Assembly: GCA_002361735.1 (NCBI GenBank)
Contig: DETS01000021.1
Span: 1 to 34,089, forward strand
Direction: 5' to 3'
DNA from: Lachnospiraceae bacterium UBA3282
GTDB lineage: Bacteria > Bacillota > Clostridia > Lachnospirales > Lachnospiraceae
DNA length: 34,089 nt
The stretch's first letter is position 1. Every line of letters begins with the position of its first letter. The notes under the pieces are model-generated. The model saw only the letters and a list, made by a program, of their open reading frames with translations, ran no database searches and had not been told where the DNA came from. The position numbers and the translations under genes are program-made. Shown here piece after piece: positions 1-8,387 of this stretch.

Positions 1-461
1 CCGATTTCCTCCACTTCCATGGTCTCCACTTTCCAGCGGCGCCCCTCTGCATAATGCACATACATACGGTAGATTTCCGCCGCAAAAAGGGCTGCCTCGT
101 CGCCGCCTGCCCCCGCGCGGATCTCCACGATCACGTTCTTATCATCGTTGGGGTCTTTGGGCAAGAGCAGAATCTTTAACTCATGTTCCAGCTCCTCTAC
201 GCGCTTCTTTGCCTCGGCGAGTTCCTCCTTCAACATCTCCCGCATGTCCTCATCGGATTCCTCGTCGAGCATCGCCAGACTGTCCTCGATATCCTGATTG
301 CACTTTTTATATTCTTTATAAGCATTGACTATAGGAGTCAAATCGCTCTGTTCCCGCATCAATGCCCGAAACCGTTCCTGATTGTTCGCCACTGTGGGTT
401 CACTCAGTTCATTCATGATCTCCTCAAACTTGCGGAGTAAATCTTCTAACTTGTCAAACAT
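1..461 (-). CDS. prfA: Peptide chain release factor 1, N-terminal part (runs off the left edge)
   Basis: About 153 codons are visible, from ATG at 461 to the window edge. RF1 reads UAA and UAG stop codons in the ribosomal A site and triggers peptide release. The visible part starts MFDKLEDLLRKFEEI, has the long alpha-helical N-terminal domain, and reaches the conserved IRAGAGGDEAALFA segment that opens the domain carrying the GGQ loop; the GGQ and anticodon-like tripeptide lie outside the window. The start is supported by a GGGAGG Shine-Dalgarno site 10 nt upstream. It lies 50 nt downstream of prmC, whose product methylates the GGQ glutamine of release factors, so enzyme and substrate are encoded side by side, a common bacterial arrangement. 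Confidence 0.95.
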   Translation of the reverse strand, partial: MFDKLEDLLRKFEEIMNELSEPTVANNQERFRALMREQSDLTPIVNAYKEYKKCNQDIEDSLAMLDEESDEDMREMLKEELAEAKKRVEELEHELKILLLPKDPNDDKNVIVEIRAGAGGDEAALFAAEIYRMYVHYAEGRRWKVETMEVEEI

Positions 462-511
462 AATTTAGTTACCTCCCTGACAGATTAGTTTACATAACAC
501 ATTCTGTCATG

Positions 512-1438
512 CTATCCGAACCAGCTTCCAAACACCACCCGGTCCAATCCCGCGAAATCTTTCACAACCTGAATCTCACAAAATCCAGCTTCTTCCATGA
601 TCCCGCGCACAGCCGCCGCCTGCTCACAGCCGATCTCAAAAAACAGCATCCCTCCGCCGTTTAGGCAAGCACCCGCCTGCTCCGCGATCCTTCTGTAAAA
701 GGCAAGACCGTCCGCTCCGCCATCCAGCGCCATCAGCGGTTCATGCTCCCGTACCTCCGGCATCAGTGTATCGATAACACCCGTTTCTATATAAGGCGGA
801 TTCGAAACAATGATGTCAAACAGCTCTCTGCCATCGTGCTTCCCACCGCCCATACACACATCGTCCGCGTCATTCATTCCAACTATCTCATGCTCTGCTC
901 CACATACCAGCGCACTGAACAAATCCCCCTCCAGAAACCGCGCCTTCAAATCAGGTCTTTCTTCCCGCAGTCTCTCGTAATTTTCCTGCGCCACTGCCAG
1001 AGCCTCTTTCGAAAGATCCGTCCCCACGCCCTCACAATCGTTGGAATAATGCAGGAGACTTAAGAGAATACAGCCCGATCCCGTGCACAGATCTAAGATA
1101 CGCATCCCGTCGTGGAGATATTTCATCGCTTCCTCCACCAGGATCTCCGTATCCTGCCGCGGCACCAGCACATTTTCATTGACTACAAAAGTCAATCCCA
1201 TAAAATCCTGTTCGCCCGTCAAGTGCTGCAGCGGCACATGCGCCGCCCGCTTTTCAATCAGCTCGCGGTATCGCGCGCACGCCTCTACCATTATTTCCCT
1301 GTCACCGTGCGCAAGCAGCGTACTTCTATCCGTCCCGCAGACATATTCCAACAACAGGCGTGCGTCCAGTTCCGCCTCATCTATACCCGCTGCTGCAAGA
1401 CGCGCTGCGCCTTCTTTATATATCTCACTATACGTCAT
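512..1438 (-). CDS. prmC: Release factor glutamine methyltransferase PrmC (HemK)
   Basis: This SAM-dependent enzyme N5-methylates the glutamine of the GGQ motif in RF1 and RF2. The protein has 308 residues: an N-terminal helical domain (about 1-75) and a Rossmann methyltransferase domain with SAM-binding motif DLCTGSG (116-122) and the catalytic NPPY (213-216). Family members are usually about 280 residues; the excess is a low-conservation insert at roughly 179-205, just before the strand leading to NPPY. The start ATG follows AGGAA at 7 nt spacing. It lies between the DUF1385 gene (30 nt upstream) and prfA (50 nt downstream), which suggests one transcript. Confidence 0.95.
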   Translation of the reverse strand: MTYSEIYKEGAARLAAAGIDEAELDARLLLEYVCGTDRSTLLAHGDREIMVEACARYRELIEKRAAHVPLQHLTGEQDFMGLTFVVNENVLVPRQDTEILVEEAMKYLHDGMRILDLCTGSGCILLSLLHYSNDCEGVGTDLSKEALAVAQENYERLREERPDLKARFLEGDLFSALVCGAEHEIVGMNDADDVCMGGGKHDGRELFDIIVSNPPYIETGVIDTLMPEVREHEPLMALDGGADGLAFYRRIAEQAGACLNGGGMLFFEIGCEQAAAVRGIMEEAGFCEIQVVKDFAGLDRVVFGSWFG

Positions 1439-1468
1439 TATATATTCCTACCGCCTCAAAACAAATTG

Positions 1469-2440
1469 TCACTCCTGCATCCAGCTCTCATCCACCTCAT
1501 ATCCGAACGTCTCTTTAATATACGCTTTCCAGTCAAACACCGCCTCGACCGCGGCGATCGCCACCTCGACCATGCTCTCGTCCGGCTCTCTGGTGGTCAG
1601 TCTCTGCAGCCACATCCCCGGCGCGGAGATGATGCGCACCAGGATATTGTTGCTCTTTCCCGCCAAACGGATAATCTCATAAGAAATCCCCGCAATCACC
1701 GGGATCAACGCGATCCGCACCAGCACCCTGAGTGCAGGATGCTCCACGCGGATAAAAAAGAACAAAATCACACTGACAAACATCACAAACAGCAGGAAAC
1801 TGGTGCCGCAGCGCCTGTGCTGTTTGGAACAGCGCATGACTTCCTTTACCGTCAGGGGCGCCCCCTTCTCGATGCAGTTGATGCACTTGTGCTCCGCACC
1901 ATGATAGCAGTAAACCCGCCTGATATCCTTCATCAATGAAATCGCCAGTACATAGCCCACAAAAATCAGGATCCGCAGCGCGCCCTCAATGATCGCCATA
2001 AAGGAAGCGCTTCTGATATATTCCTCAAACAGGGAGGTGACAAAATAGGGCAGCACCATGAAGATCCCGATGGCGATCGCCAGGGAAACGATCATCACAA
2101 TAGCGCTGAACACCTTCTCCGCCTTATCCTTAAAAATCTTGTTAAAGGCTTTGTCCGCAAAAGTCTCCTTTGCCTCTTCATCCTCATAAAAGGAAGCCGA
2201 AAAATTCAGGCAGCGCATCCCTAAGACCAGCGAGTCGATAAACTGAAATACCCCGCGGATAAAGGGAATGTCCATCAGCTTACTGCCGTGGAGGATGCCG
2301 TTGTAATGCTCCACCTCCACCTCGATCTCGCCGTCCGGTTTTCTGACCGCCACCGCATACTGCTCCTTATTCTTCATCATAATGCCTTCCAGGACTGCCT
2401 GACCGCCGATCCCGGAATATTTTTGTATTTTTTTCGCCAT
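1469..2440 (-). CDS. DUF1385 (YqhQ-like) multi-pass membrane protein
   Basis: About 323 residues from MAKKIQKYSGIGGQAVLEG. The reading frame stays open upstream to 2524, but ATG at 2440 has an AAGGG site 9 nt away and is where family homology usually begins. The N-terminal GGQAVLEGIMM segment, the block YCYHGAEHKC near the middle and HRRCGTSF further on are the hallmarks; the conserved His, Glu and Cys residues hint at metal binding. Four hydrophobic segments follow the first third (starting around VFSAIVMIV, FMAIIEGAL, SFLLFVMFV and VLVRIALIP). The molecular function of the family is not established. The fixed rpmE / DUF1385 / prmC / prfA neighbourhood points to a link with translation, but this is association only. 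Confidence 0.85.
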   Translation of the reverse strand: MAKKIQKYSGIGGQAVLEGIMMKNKEQYAVAVRKPDGEIEVEVEHYNGILHGSKLMDIPFIRGVFQFIDSLVLGMRCLNFSASFYEDEEAKETFADKAFNKIFKDKAEKVFSAIVMIVSLAIAIGIFMVLPYFVTSLFEEYIRSASFMAIIEGALRILIFVGYVLAISLMKDIRRVYCYHGAEHKCINCIEKGAPLTVKEVMRCSKQHRRCGTSFLLFVMFVSVILFFFIRVEHPALRVLVRIALIPVIAGISYEIIRLAGKSNNILVRIISAPGMWLQRLTTREPDESMVEVAIAAVEAVFDWKAYIKETFGYEVDESWMQE

Positions 2441-2488
2441 ATTCGTTTTCCCTTCAATAAAGCAGGGTGCAGAGCATCCCTGCCCACC

Positions 2489-2538
2489 GCGCGGCCCGCA
2501 TGCTGTGAAGCAGCTAATCTCCATATGCGGGCCTGCGC
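2489..2538 (-). promoter_or_regulatory. Strong hairpin in the rpmE-DUF1385 intergenic region
   Basis: GCGCGGCCCGCAT (2489-2501) pairs with ATGCGGGCC (2525-2533) plus GCGC (2535-2538), a 13-bp GC-rich stem with one bulged base. The loop itself can form a small GCTG/CAGC stem. There is no U-run, so this is not an ordinary terminator. It lies about 50 nt before the DUF1385 start; a processing or stability element or a leader structure are possible. Confidence 0.5.
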
Positions 2539-2539
2539 A

Positions 2540-2575
2540 TATAAGAGAAAAGGTTGAGATAAACTCAACCTTTTT
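2540..2575 (-). terminator. Probable intrinsic terminator of rpmE (possibly bidirectional)
   Basis: AAAAGGTTGAG (2548-2558) and CTCAACCTTTT (2564-2574) form an 11-bp perfect stem with a 5-nt loop. On the minus strand the stem is followed by the U-rich tail TTCTCTTAT, 25 nt past the rpmE stop. The A:U base of the stem would also give a U-run on the plus strand. Partial read-through into the DUF1385 gene is likely because no clear promoter was seen after it. Confidence 0.6.
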
Positions 2576-2599
2576 GGTAACTCAACTGTTATGATCTGT

Positions 2600-2806
2600 C
2601 TATTTGCTTTCCACACCGTATTTCCGATTGAACTTGTCAATACGACCGCGAGCCTGTGCCGTCTTCTGCTGCCCTGTGTAGAACGAGTGGCACTTGGAAC
2701 AAACCTCCACGTGAATTTCAGGTTTCGTGGAACCGGTCACAAAAGTATTGCCGCAGTTACACGTTACCGTTGCCTGATAATACTCAGGATGGATTCCTTC
2801 TCTCAT
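2600..2806 (-). CDS. rpmE: 50S ribosomal protein L31, zinc-binding (C+) type
   Basis: This 68-residue protein of the large ribosomal subunit sits at the central protuberance and bridges to the small subunit. It starts MREGIHPEYYQATVTCNCG. Cys16, Cys18, Cys36 and Cys39 form the zinc site of the C+ form, as opposed to the Cys-less paralogue made under zinc limitation. The ATG has AAAGGAG 10 nt upstream. The gene has its own promoter just behind the rho stop codon and a roughly 140-nt leader with two hairpins, which suggests autogenous or other leader-based control. It is followed by a hairpin terminator. Confidence 0.96.
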   Translation of the reverse strand: MREGIHPEYYQATVTCNCGNTFVTGSTKPEIHVEVCSKCHSFYTGQQKTAQARGRIDKFNRKYGVESK

Positions 2807-2836
2807 CGCTTCTTAACTCCTTTCTCAGCCTGCGAA

Positions 2837-2886
2837 TTTACGCCCTGCGCGTAAACCTGCCGTTGAAAGTATCTGTTTCTTTCAAC
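2837..2886 (-). promoter_or_regulatory. Structured 5' leader of rpmE (two hairpins)
   Basis: In transcript order the leader has an 8-bp perfect stem (2862-2869 with 2879-2886, GTTGAAAG/CTTTCAAC, 9-nt loop) and then a 7-bp perfect stem (2837-2843 with 2849-2855, TTTACGC/GCGTAAA, 5-nt loop). Both lie between the rpmE promoter and its Shine-Dalgarno site. Ribosomal-protein leaders that bind L31 have been proposed in Firmicutes; this could be a member. A covariance-model search would decide. Confidence 0.5.
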
Positions 2887-2953
2887 TTTATAATGCTTAC
2901 CATATTTCCTATCGATATCATCGAAAATTCTGCCGTAGACCGACAGCTTTTAT

Positions 2954-2982
2954 ATTTTAGCATAGGACATTCGGGGATGCAA
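2954..2982 (-). promoter_or_regulatory. Sigma-A promoter of rpmE
   Basis: The -35 TTGCAT (2977-2982) and -10 TAAAAT (2954-2959) are separated by exactly 17 nt. The promoter sits directly behind the rho stop codon and predicts a start near 2947, giving a leader of about 140 nt before rpmE. Confidence 0.75.
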
Positions 2983-2989
2983 GCCTTTT

Positions 2990-4354
2990 TTAGATGAATT
3001 TCATCTTTTTGACCATGTTCACAAATTCCTGGTTATTTCTGGTCTTGGCAAACATATCGACCACCCGCTCCGCCGCCTCGTCCGCCTTCATGCCGTTCAA
3101 TGCCTTACGAATGATATTGATGGCTTCCAGCTCGTCGGTATTTAAGAGCAGATCCTCTCGTCTGGTACTGGATTTCGGGATGTCAATCGCCGGGAATACT
3201 CTCTTTTCGGAAAGTTTGCGGTTCAGCACCATCTCCATATTGCCGGTACCCTTAAATTCCTCGTACACGACATCGTCCATCTTACTGCCCGTCTCCACCA
3301 GCGCCGTCGCCAGAATGGTCAGGCTGCCGCCCTCGCGCATATTGCGGGCCGCGCCGAAAAAGCGTTTGGGCATATGTAATGCCGCAGGATCGAGACCGCC
3401 CGAAAGGGTACGCCCGCTGGGCGGAACGACCAGGTTATACGCTCTGGTCAGGCGGGTAATGCTGTCAAGCAGGATCACCACATCCTTCTTATGCTCCACC
3501 AGTCGCTTTGCGCGCTCGATTACCATCTCGGATACGCGCTTATGATGCTCGGGAAGTTCGTCAAAGGTAGAGTAGATTACTTCCACATTGGGACCTTCGA
3601 TTGCCTCCTTGATATCCGTTACTTCCTCGGGACGCTCGTCGATCAGCAGAATGATCAGGTGAGAATCGGGAGCGCTCTTAGTGATGGATTTCGCCACCTC
3701 TTTTAACAGGGTGGTCTTACCTGCCTTCGGCGGCGACACGATCATGCCTCTCTGACCCTTACCCACAGGGCTCATCAGATCCATGATCCGCATTGCCACC
3801 GTACAGCCGGGCGTTTCCAATCTGAGCCTCTCGTCCGGGAAAATAGGGGTCATATCTTCAAAGTTCTTGCGGCGCATCGCCACATCCGGCGCATAGCCGT
3901 TGATGGATTTCACATAGAGAAGTGCGCTGAACTTTTCGTTCTGTGTCTTGATCCTGGTATTGCCCTCCAGGATATCACCTGTCTTCAGACCAAAGCGCCG
4001 AATCTGGCTGGGCGCTACATAAACATCATTCTCACCCGGCAGATAGTTTTCACAGCGGATGAACCCGAAACCGTCCGCCATCACCTCCAAGATACCGCTT
4101 GCCGTGATGCCGCTGTCGAGCTCCGAAGGAAACTTTTCTTCCTCCCCCGACTGTTCCGTCCTCTTAGCAGGCGCACTCGCGGGTACAACCGACTTGACAG
4201 CCACTTCCTTGCCTGCTGCCTTGTCCTTCTCGTCCTCTTTTAACATCGCCTCCACGACCTGTGCCTTCTTCATGGTCGAAGTTCCTTTAATGCCTCTCGA
4301 CTTGGCGATTTCCTTCAAATCCGCAAGTGCAAGCGATTCATATTTTTCTCTCAT
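2990..4354 (-). CDS. rho: Transcription termination factor Rho
   Basis: This hexameric RNA-dependent ATPase translocates along naked transcripts and dissociates RNA polymerase. In its 454 residues are a SAP-like Rho N-terminal domain (about 1-35, LADLKEIAKSRGIKG), a short charged linker with PASAPAK, the cold-shock-type RNA-binding domain (about 86-155, DGFGFIRCENYLPGENDVYV) and the RecA-like ATPase domain. Visible there are the P-loop SPPKAGKTT near 203, DERPEEVTD near 240, the Q-loop region VVPPSGRTLSGG and the R-loop region. The ATG has an AGGAGG site at 5 nt. The gene is divergent from the malic enzyme gene, with a TATAAT -10 box upstream. Length and motifs are normal for a Gram-positive Rho. 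Confidence 0.97.
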   Translation of the reverse strand: MREKYESLALADLKEIAKSRGIKGTSTMKKAQVVEAMLKEDEKDKAAGKEVAVKSVVPASAPAKRTEQSGEEEKFPSELDSGITASGILEVMADGFGFIRCENYLPGENDVYVAPSQIRRFGLKTGDILEGNTRIKTQNEKFSALLYVKSINGYAPDVAMRRKNFEDMTPIFPDERLRLETPGCTVAMRIMDLMSPVGKGQRGMIVSPPKAGKTTLLKEVAKSITKSAPDSHLIILLIDERPEEVTDIKEAIEGPNVEVIYSTFDELPEHHKRVSEMVIERAKRLVEHKKDVVILLDSITRLTRAYNLVVPPSGRTLSGGLDPAALHMPKRFFGAARNMREGGSLTILATALVETGSKMDDVVYEEFKGTGNMEMVLNRKLSEKRVFPAIDIPKSSTRREDLLLNTDELEAINIIRKALNGMKADEAAERVVDMFAKTRNNQEFVNMVKKMKFI

Positions 4355-4445
4355 AAATTCCTCCTGTGATCGTTACTGTACTCTTTCGTCTGGGGATTTC
4401 ACGCCTGATCCGACTTAGAAATATGAGTTTTCGTTCGTAGTTGTT

Positions 4446-4451
4446 ATTATA
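4446..4451 (-). promoter_or_regulatory. Putative -10 box of the rho promoter
   Basis: A perfect TATAAT on the minus strand lies about 95 nt upstream of the rho ATG. The corresponding -35 (TTTCTA at 17 nt) is weak, so only the -10 is well supported. The 4355-4637 intergenic region also holds the malic enzyme promoter on the other strand and a T-rich stretch near 4480-4498; nothing else was recognised in it. Confidence 0.45.
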
Positions 4452-4554
4452 CACCATCTTTTTCAAAATAGAAAGCCCTTTTTTTCTTTCTTTTTCCCGC
4501 TTCAACACTTTCAGCCTTAAAGCGGCAGCCTGTTTATTTATGGCGATATGGAAG

Positions 4555-4584
4555 TTGACAGCCGCGCGGGTATGAGCGTAATAT
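4555..4584 (+). promoter_or_regulatory. Promoter of the malic enzyme operon
   Basis: A perfect -35 TTGACA (4555-4560) and TAATAT (4579-4584) are separated by 18 nt. The predicted start is near 4591, which leaves a leader of about 45 nt before the ATG at 4638. Confidence 0.6.
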
Positions 4585-4637
4585 GAAACCAGACAAAAAA
4601 TCTGATATCATTTTAAAGAAAGAAATGAGGTACTTCC

Positions 4638-5792
4638 ATGACAACCAACGAAAAGGCGCTTAAGCTGCATGAAGAATGGCGCGGGAAGCTGGAGACCGTC
4701 TCCAAAACTCCCGTCAAGACCCGCGAAGATCTCTCCCTCGCTTACACCCCCGGCGTCGCCGAGCCCTGTAAAGTAATTGCACAGGATAAAGAAGCCGCCT
4801 ACACCTACACCTGGAAATCCAACACGGTTGCCGTGGTCTCGGACGGCAGCGCGGTACTGGGGCTTGGCAATATCGGTCCCCACGCGGCGATGCCCGTAAT
4901 GGAAGGAAAAGCAGTCCTGTTTAAGGAATTTGGCGGCGTCAACGCCGTACCGATCTGCCTGGATACGCAGGATACCGAGGAGATTATCAAAGCCGTGACC
5001 TGGCTGGCTCCGGGCTTTGGCGGCATCAATCTGGAAGATATCAGCGCGCCCCGCTGCTTCGAGATCGAAGAGCGGCTCAAGGAAATCCTGGACATCCCCG
5101 TTTTCCACGACGACCAGCACGGTACCGCCATCGTGGTTCTTGCCGGCATCATCAACGGCTTAAAGGTGGTAGGCAAGAAAAAAGAAGACTGTAAAGTGGT
5201 CGTAAACGGCGCCGGCAGCGCGGGCGTAGCCATTACCAAGCTTCTTTTGACCTACGGCTTCCCCAATGTGGTGATGTGTGACAAAGTAGGCATCGTCGGA
5301 AAAGACACCGAAGGGCTCAACTGGATGCAGAAGAAGATGACGGAAGTGACAAACTTAAACAATGAGACCGGCACGCTGGCGGACGCTCTGCGGGGCGCGG
5401 ATATCTTTGTGGGTGTCTCCGCTCCAAATATCGTAACACCTGATATGGTATCCTCCATGAACCGCGATTCCATCCTCTTTGCGATGGCAAACCCCGTGCC
5501 GGAGATCATGCCCGATGTGGCAAAGGCGGCGGGTGCGCGAGTCGTGGGCACGGGTCGCTCCGACTTCCCTAATCAGGTCAACAACGTCGTTGCCTTTCCC
5601 GGCATCTTCAAGGGCGCTCTCGAGGGACGCGCCGTGCAGATTACCGAGGAAATGAAACTTGCTGCGGCACAGGCAATCGCCGGTCTTGTTCCGGAAAATG
5701 CTCTTTCCGAGGATAACATTATGCCGGAGGCGTTCGATCCAAAGGTGGCGGAAGTGGTCGCGGAGGCGGTGAAATCCCATATTAAGCCATAA
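4638..5792 (+). CDS. NAD(P)-dependent malic enzyme (short bacterial form)
   Basis: This enzyme oxidatively decarboxylates malate to pyruvate and CO2 with reduction of NAD(P)+. It has 384 residues. The N-terminal malic domain carries SLAYTPGVAEPC (Tyr36 catalytic), Lys91 and the metal ligands in NLED (Glu133, Asp134) and HDDQHGTA (157-163). The C-terminal Rossmann domain carries GAGSAG (191-196). It is the short form without the phosphotransacetylase-like extension of the large MaeB type. GAGG 7 nt upstream supports the ATG. It is followed after 32 nt by the DUF4364 gene on the same strand, probably in one transcript. Cofactor preference cannot be decided from the sequence alone. Confidence 0.94.
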   Translation: MTTNEKALKLHEEWRGKLETVSKTPVKTREDLSLAYTPGVAEPCKVIAQDKEAAYTYTWKSNTVAVVSDGSAVLGLGNIGPHAAMPVMEGKAVLFKEFGGVNAVPICLDTQDTEEIIKAVTWLAPGFGGINLEDISAPRCFEIEERLKEILDIPVFHDDQHGTAIVVLAGIINGLKVVGKKKEDCKVVVNGAGSAGVAITKLLLTYGFPNVVMCDKVGIVGKDTEGLNWMQKKMTEVTNLNNETGTLADALRGADIFVGVSAPNIVTPDMVSSMNRDSILFAMANPVPEIMPDVAKAAGARVVGTGRSDFPNQVNNVVAFPGIFKGALEGRAVQITEEMKLAAAQAIAGLVPENALSEDNIMPEAFDPKVAEVVAEAVKSHIKP

Positions 5793-5824
5793 AGTCTGCA
5801 CAAATAATCAATAAAGGAGTCAAC

Positions 5825-6340
5825 ATGACACAGGACCCCCTCACCTTGTATAAACTGATTACCCTCTACATGCTGGATCGCGTCGCCTTTCCCCTGACAA
5901 AAGCGCAGATCGGCGACTTTCTTCTGGGGCATGACTATACGAATTTTCTGACGCTGCAGCAGGTGATTGCGGAGCTGATCGACGCGGAGCTGATTCACGC
6001 CGCCTCCAGGCGCAACCGCACTTATCTGGAAATCACCGACGAGGGGAAAAGTACGCTCTCCTACTTTGAGAACCGCATAAATGACTCCATCAAGGAAGAT
6101 ATCGCCTCCTTTTTTGCCGAGCATGAGATGGAGATGCGAAACGAAGCCGCCATCGTAGCCGACTACTACAAGGCGACCACAGGTGAATATGAAGCCAGAC
6201 TTTTGATCAAAGAAAAGGACGTGACAGTGGTGAATCTCACCCTGTCCGTCCCTGACGAAGATACCGCCGCTGCCCTCTGTACCAACTGGCAGAAAAAATA
6301 TCAGGATATCTATCAATATCTGATCTCACAGCTTTTCTGA
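5825..6340 (+). CDS. DUF4364 family winged-helix protein
   Basis: The protein has 171 residues. The first 80 or so look like a winged helix-turn-helix (LYKLITLYMLDRVAFPLTKA, then AELIDAELIHAASRRNRTYL with a beta-wing). The C-terminal half (about 90-171) is an alpha/beta domain, with VTVVNLTLSVP and a Trp-containing helix near the end. This matches DUF4364, a small family frequent in Clostridia and of unproven function; DNA binding is an inference from the fold. The ATG follows AAAGGAG at 5 nt, 32 nt behind the malic enzyme stop, so it may be co-expressed with it. It converges on the downstream minus-strand gene; no clear terminator was found in the 55 nt between them. Confidence 0.8.
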   Translation: MTQDPLTLYKLITLYMLDRVAFPLTKAQIGDFLLGHDYTNFLTLQQVIAELIDAELIHAASRRNRTYLEITDEGKSTLSYFENRINDSIKEDIASFFAEHEMEMRNEAAIVADYYKATTGEYEARLLIKEKDVTVVNLTLSVPDEDTAAALCTNWQKKYQDIYQYLISQLF

Positions 6341-6395
6341 CCGTTATACGTTCTCGGTCTCTCTGCGCTCTGAACTCTTTCTAATCCACAATGCA

Positions 6396-8300
6396 TCAAT
6401 GTTTCTTAATAATTTGATCCCAACTTGAAACACCGATCACTCGCAGAGCAAAATCCGTATACTGCGCCGATTCCGGCGTGTCCACATACTTGAAAGCCTC
6501 GTAAATGGACTTTCTGCCGCCGCCCTGTGTACAGATGCCCAGAGCCAGCCCCTGCGCCACCTCCTCGGGAGCGTCCGTTTCCCTGGAGAAAAGCATACTG
6601 TCTACATACTGATTCGCCTCAATGACCTTATAAGCATATACGAAGGAAGCCGACTGCAGATCCTGCCCCTGCGAGGAAGTGTATCCCATCTCACTCAAAA
6701 TCAGGTGACGCACCTCGCCGTCGTCCGTGCGCATTTCCGGCTTTTGCAGATAGTCTGTCAGCACATGCAGATTTTTAATGGTGATAACGGGCGTATTCTC
6801 CGTCTCCAACACGTAGGAGGCTGCCCGCCCGCCGCTGCTCCAAGCCTTCGCGCTGGTCAGCGGATAGTTGTAAGGATGCTGCGCCAGCCCCCAGTCGATA
6901 TTTCCTTCCGCCTTCAGATTACGGTTAAACTCGTCCAAAATATCCTTGGAGGCATAGCCATTCTTGGAATACAGACTCTTGCCCCACTGCTGATCCAGCG
7001 ATATATAGACTCTGGCATTGCCGTTTACGCTTAAAAAGGCATTGTAAAAGACGCGAAAGGCTCTGGCATACTCATCCACATAACTTGCCGTGTCCATATG
7101 CTCGATATGGTTCCATTCGCTTCTGGCGTTGATTTCATTGCCAATGACCCAGTTCATGACCTTACCGTGACCTGTTCCCGAATAGCGGTTTGCCAGAAAG
7201 GAAGCAATAGCAGCTATAGTCTCCGTCCCACTCTCGTCCGTAGCATTGAAAGCATAATAGGGTGCATGACCGCCCGACCGCGCCTTGGGATGGATCAGCT
7301 CCGGTCGGGAAGAGATATCGTTTAAGACAATCGCCGTGGTGATGATCCCCCTGTTTGTAAGCTGCGTAAAGATATAGTCATACTCCGCGATAATCTGCCC
7401 GTTAAAGGCATAGCTTTTTCCATTGTAAGTATAGTGGACCGTAGGATAATAGTCGTTGCTCGTGGGTCCAAGAATCCTGCTTAACGGGATATTGTATGCC
7501 GCATGCCTTACTCCCAGATCGTCAAGTTCCGTCGTCCTAAGCTTCTCGGGATCGACAAGCAGTCCTTTTTTTGATTTCGTATCACCAAAGGAAGGCATAT
7601 ATTTGGCAATGGCTTCGGGATTCGTGATGTAATGCGGTCTGGTAATGGGCAAAAATGCGCCGTCCTTTTTGACTGCCACCACAAACTTGGAAAAAAGCCG
7701 CGAGCCGGTGGTGTTATAATTCAAATTGACCGAAAAGGTCAATTCTACATCCTTCTGATCCTCAATAATGTATTCGCTGGTCTCAAGATCAGTCTGATAG
7801 GTCTTCTCCTCAAAGAGATAATAGTACCCGTCATCGCTGATCGCAAGATCCTTTGCCTTCATGGTAATATCAATCTTGCCGGTCTCCGTATTGATCAGGC
7901 AGCTCTCGATAGATCCAAAATCCGCCGCATTCTCCGCGGTGACCTCCACTTCCTTCGGTCTGTTTCGGATTCCTTCTAACATATAGCGCGCCGCATCCAC
8001 TAACGCCTGTGTGGTGTCCTTGCCGGCGTTTTTCCTGACACTCTCCTTGCGGTGCTGCGTCTTACTGTACTCGGCTAACTCCACGGCCTCCATATGTACC
8101 ATGGCTTCCACCGCCTCAGAGTCCGCCCGCAAAAGCTCCTCGTGCATGGTCACAAAATAGCCCGCACAGACACCTGCCGCAGACAGCAAAACAGCGCAGA
8201 CCGCGAGAAGGATCCATTTGCGCCTTCTCCTCTTTCTGCCGTTTTGTACCGCCTTATTTACAATCGTCCTACCGTCGTCCGCTGTATCGGTTGTTCCCAT
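6396..8300 (-). CDS. Membrane-anchored glycoside-hydrolase-like protein (DUF5722-like)
   Basis: The protein has 634 residues. A cytoplasmic basic stretch (GRKRRRRK) precedes a single transmembrane anchor (about 29-50), so the bulk should be extracellular. An N-terminal beta-rich region (about 110-230) is followed by a TIM-barrel-like region. VMNWVIGNEINARSEW has the Asn-Glu pair used as acid/base in clan GH-A glycosidases, and HLILSEMGYTS has a Glu in the position of the nucleophile. I read it as the DUF5722 family; substrate and activity are not known to me. It is last of a five-gene run with a DUF975 protein, a two-component system and a polysaccharide deacetylase, which suggests an envelope or exopolysaccharide role. 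ATG is preceded by AAGGA at 8 nt. Confidence 0.7.
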   Translation of the reverse strand: MGTTDTADDGRTIVNKAVQNGRKRRRRKWILLAVCAVLLSAAGVCAGYFVTMHEELLRADSEAVEAMVHMEAVELAEYSKTQHRKESVRKNAGKDTTQALVDAARYMLEGIRNRPKEVEVTAENAADFGSIESCLINTETGKIDITMKAKDLAISDDGYYYLFEEKTYQTDLETSEYIIEDQKDVELTFSVNLNYNTTGSRLFSKFVVAVKKDGAFLPITRPHYITNPEAIAKYMPSFGDTKSKKGLLVDPEKLRTTELDDLGVRHAAYNIPLSRILGPTSNDYYPTVHYTYNGKSYAFNGQIIAEYDYIFTQLTNRGIITTAIVLNDISSRPELIHPKARSGGHAPYYAFNATDESGTETIAAIASFLANRYSGTGHGKVMNWVIGNEINARSEWNHIEHMDTASYVDEYARAFRVFYNAFLSVNGNARVYISLDQQWGKSLYSKNGYASKDILDEFNRNLKAEGNIDWGLAQHPYNYPLTSAKAWSSGGRAASYVLETENTPVITIKNLHVLTDYLQKPEMRTDDGEVRHLILSEMGYTSSQGQDLQSASFVYAYKVIEANQYVDSMLFSRETDAPEEVAQGLALGICTQGGGRKSIYEAFKYVDTPESAQYTDFALRVIGVSSWDQIIKKH

Positions 8301-8387
8301 GGGATTTCCTTTTCTCTTGCCAATCTGGCTGTGCGCGTATGCGACAGCTTAGTCCATTGTACTATATTGCCCGCCAAAAGTCCATGT

